Positions 13,014-14,778 of a DNA stretch of 14,778 bases are shown piece after piece. The stretch comes from JBFMCU01 sp964428225 (lineage in GTDB: Bacteria; Planctomycetota; UBA1135; GCA-002686595). The notes beneath the pieces are model-generated. The model was not told the origin of the DNA and ran no database searches. It saw nothing but the letters and a program-made list of their open reading frames with translations. A program made the position numbers and the translations under genes. The stretch is from positions 1-14,778 of the forward strand of contig CAYRXS010000163.1 of the NCBI GenBank assembly GCA_964428225.1, given 5' to 3'. Within the stretch, counting starts at the first letter, position 1, and the number at the start of each line of letters is the position of its first letter.

Positions 13014-13281
13014 TTGGCGGATCTCGGGAATGGGGGGCGACGGGGAAGGGCCTTCTGTCGACCCGGACGGATCCGGGGGCAAGCGGGCCCCGCTCCTCTC
13101 CGGGCGCGGGGGGGCAGGGTCGACGGAATCATGCCTCCTCATCGGCCGGCGGGCCGGTTTCCTTGACGCGACGGGGGCGCGGGGGAGCCTGCCGGGGTTT
13201 TCGAGCGCCCCATCCTATCCTCCCTCCGCGCCGTCGGACCACACCCGCTACGATGAGGCGACCCTCCTCCCCCGCGAGCCC

Positions 13282-13995
13282 ATGCCCACCCCTCCCGAGC
13301 CCGACCTCCTCTCCCAGAGGACCTGGCTGGATCACCTCTTCGCCCACTTGCCCGTGGCCGCCGAGGGGAGCGATCTCGAGGGGGTGCACCAGGTGCGCGT
13401 GGCGGCGGGCCGGCTCGACACGTGGCTCCGGCTGGGGGAGCGGCCGGCCCTCCGCGACGGGCTGCGCCGGTTCCGCCGGAGCGCGGGGAGGCTTCGGGAC
13501 CTCGACGTCCTGCTCGCCTCCGATCCTCCCCCGGCCTGGGAGCCGTGGCTGCGTGAGCGGTGGCGGCGCGAGCACGCGAGGTTCCGCGCGGGCCTGGAGG
13601 ATCCCGGGCTCGAGGAGCTGCTCGCGGCCCTCGAGCGCCTGCCGGGCATCGAGCACGGCCTCGCCCGCCGGAACGCGCGGAAGCTCGAGGAGCAGGTCGC
13701 CGCGCGCGGCCGCCGGCTCGAGGCCGCGCCGACGAACCTCGAGGCGTGCCACTCCCTCCGCAAGGCGGTCCGCCGCCTGCGCTACGCCCTCGAATGGCTG
13801 GGGGAGAGCACGGAGCCGATCAAGGCGCTCCAGAAGATCCTCGGCCGGCTGAACGACGCGTCGGTCGCCCTCGGCCTCGTCGAGCGCTGGGAGGGGCGCG
13901 ACGCGATCGCGGAGTATCGCGCGGGGCTCGCCGACGATCTGGAGGCCCTGCGTCGCCAGGCGGTCGAGGCGTGGATGGCGAACGCGCTTCGCTGA
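13282..13995 (+). CDS. CHAD domain protein
   Basis: A 237-aa all-helical, strongly basic protein. The two halves of a CHAD domain are visible. The first has VHQVRVAAGRLDTWLRL (35-51) and RRFRRSAGRLRDLDVLL (62-78). The second has CHSLRKAVRRLRYALEWLGE (156-175) and KALQKILGRLNDASVALGL (181-199). The conserved His and Arg/Lys residues (H36, R39, R44, R71, H157, R160, K161, R164, R167) line the basic cavity that in studied members binds polyphosphate. Many relatives carry an N-terminal CYTH (triphosphate tunnel metalloenzyme) domain; it is absent here. The ATG at 13282 is chosen because the open frame upstream (to 13030) is low-complexity and overlaps the divergent wecE-like gene region. The Shine-Dalgarno is weak. 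The 3' end is 18 bp from the stop of the opposing NagB-like gene. Polyphosphate binding or granule targeting is inferred. Confidence 0.85.
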   Translation: MPTPPEPDLLSQRTWLDHLFAHLPVAAEGSDLEGVHQVRVAAGRLDTWLRLGERPALRDGLRRFRRSAGRLRDLDVLLASDPPPAWEPWLRERWRREHARFRAGLEDPGLEELLAALERLPGIEHGLARRNARKLEEQVAARGRRLEAAPTNLEACHSLRKAVRRLRYALEWLGESTEPIKALQKILGRLNDASVALGLVERWEGRDAIAEYRAGLADDLEALRRQAVEAWMANALR

Positions 13996-14013
13996 CCCCG
14001 CTCACTCGCAGGA

Positions 14014-14778
14014 TCAGCGCATCGAGATCGCCACGTCGTCCGCAACGTTGCCCAGGATCGTGTACGTGCCGGGCACCGTCTGCAGGATCGAGCCGGGGAC
14101 GCAGGGGTGGACCGGGCCGTGGGCGACGAGCCGCGCGATGAAGCGCTGCCAGGAAACGCCGCCGCCGAGGTCGCCGTCGAGCCAGAAGCTGCGGTCCTTC
14201 GCGCCCAGGATGTCGGCGGGGCCGATCGTGTTCGCGGCGGGGGGGACCCAGCTCCAGTCGCCCCCGAAGCTGTGCAGCGCGTTCTGCATGATCGTCATCG
14301 GGTGCAGGTCGACGAGCTGCGCCCCCTGCGCCCTCCACTCCGCGGGATCGGGCCAGCGCAGGCCCAGGTGGGCCTCCCAGAAGGCGATGTGGCCGCACCA
14401 GCCGATGCCGCCGTAGCAGACGTCCGCGCCACCCAGATCGGCGATGCGCTTCGAGTAGGAGCGGATCTTCGCCTTCGTGGGGAAGTGGATCTGGCGCTTC
14501 GGGGGGCGGAGCTTCGGCGAGATGCGATCGAAGAACCCCTCCGTCATCGCCTTCTGGAACGAGCCGGGCCAGTCGAGCGGCGCCGTGTTGCCGTCCTCGT
14601 CGGCGTACTCGTCCATGTTGAACGTGTGGACGTGCTTCATCGGGAGCCGCAGCCGGTTGATGATCGCGGCCGCGGTCTCGTACTGGGGCATCGGGCCGAC
14701 GGGGAGGATCATCACGAGCTCCTTCCCCCTCTCGTGGGCGTCCCGGTTGCGCCCGATGAAGTCCAGGGCGAAGGCGGT
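14014..14778 (-). CDS. NagB-like glucosamine-6-phosphate deaminase/isomerase homologue, 5' end beyond the window
   Basis: 254 residues are visible and the reading frame runs open through the window edge, so the N-terminus is missing. Family signs: LPVGPMPQYETAAAI (25-39) in the phosphate-binding position; FNMDEYADEDG (53-63), where D56 is the general base of NagB; WPGSFQKAMTEGFFDRI (70-86); GGIGWCGHIAFWE (123-135); and NTIGPADILGAKDRSFW (183-199) with K194 as the likely phosphate-binding lysine. In E. coli NagB the segment GVGNDGHIAFNEP carries D141, H143 and E148. Here H130 and E135 are kept, but the Asp is replaced by Cys128. The first codon of the apparent internal start (GTG at 14715) is therefore not the true start. 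Family membership is fairly sure. Whether it still deaminates GlcN6P, uses another sugar phosphate or is inactive is open. Confidence 0.75.
   Translation of the reverse strand, partial: TAFALDFIGRNRDAHERGKELVMILPVGPMPQYETAAAIINRLRLPMKHVHTFNMDEYADEDGNTAPLDWPGSFQKAMTEGFFDRISPKLRPPKRQIHFPTKAKIRSYSKRIADLGGADVCYGGIGWCGHIAFWEAHLGLRWPDPAEWRAQGAQLVDLHPMTIMQNALHSFGGDWSWVPPAANTIGPADILGAKDRSFWLDGDLGGGVSWQRFIARLVAHGPVHPCVPGSILQTVPGTYTILGNVADDVAISMR

Noticed and set aside
9927..13166. 1079-codon plus-strand open frame
   Set aside because: Antisense to the well-supported rffA-like and GT-C genes; composition typical of a shadow.
13163..13168. TTGACG as a -35 box upstream of the CHAD gene
   Set aside because: No -10-like hexamer occurs 16-18 bp downstream.
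13030..13281. 84-residue N-terminal extension of the CHAD protein
   Set aside because: Low-complexity Gly/Ser/Pro-rich sequence, absent from the CHAD family, and within the upstream region of the divergent aminotransferase gene. The ATG at 13282 is preferred.

Overview
The window is GC-rich chromosomal DNA with G/C-dominated third codon positions and long open frames on both strands. It most likely comes from a member of the Planctomycetota. The best clue is the first gene. Its sigma2 region (RLRLGPGLRG, then GDILQETF, then WLSRIAERR and KRDRRRE) follows the pattern I recall for the planctomycete-expanded ECF sigma-70 subfamily. The assignment is an inference from protein style, not a database match. 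I see no tRNA, rRNA, CRISPR array, phage gene or transposase gene.

Layout. (1) 1-1760: an ECF sigma factor (+), converging 6 bp away on a small basic protein gene (-). That gene diverges from a second small gene (+), and the space between the two is packed with inverted repeats. (2) 1754-4475: a group II PLP-dependent decarboxylase (+) converging on a Tat-exported short-chain dehydrogenase/epimerase (-). Between them lies a 160-bp near-palindrome flanked by TA inside CTAG, which looks like an IS630/Tc1-mariner-type MITE. (3) 4625-10096: three co-directional genes: histidine ammonia-lyase, an amine-oxidase-type flavoprotein, and a 753-aa membrane-anchored protein with beta-sandwich domains. 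(4) 10155-13013 on the minus strand: a two-gene unit with a WecE/RffA-type sugar aminotransferase followed by a GT-C-type membrane glycosyltransferase. (5) 13282-13995: a stand-alone CHAD protein (+). (6) 14014 to the window end: a NagB-like glucosamine-6-phosphate deaminase homologue (-), cut by the window edge and lacking one catalytic Asp.

How the genes fit together. The aminotransferase and GT-C pair probably make and transfer an amino-deoxy sugar for the envelope. The Tat-SDR, the anchored beta-domain protein and possibly the flavoprotein also suggest envelope or export functions. Histidine ammonia-lyase is alone, with no other hut genes in view. I found no convincing multi-gene novel system. 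The strongest unexplained signals are the MITE-like palindrome, the structured leader of the small minus-strand gene, and the altered active site of the NagB homologue.
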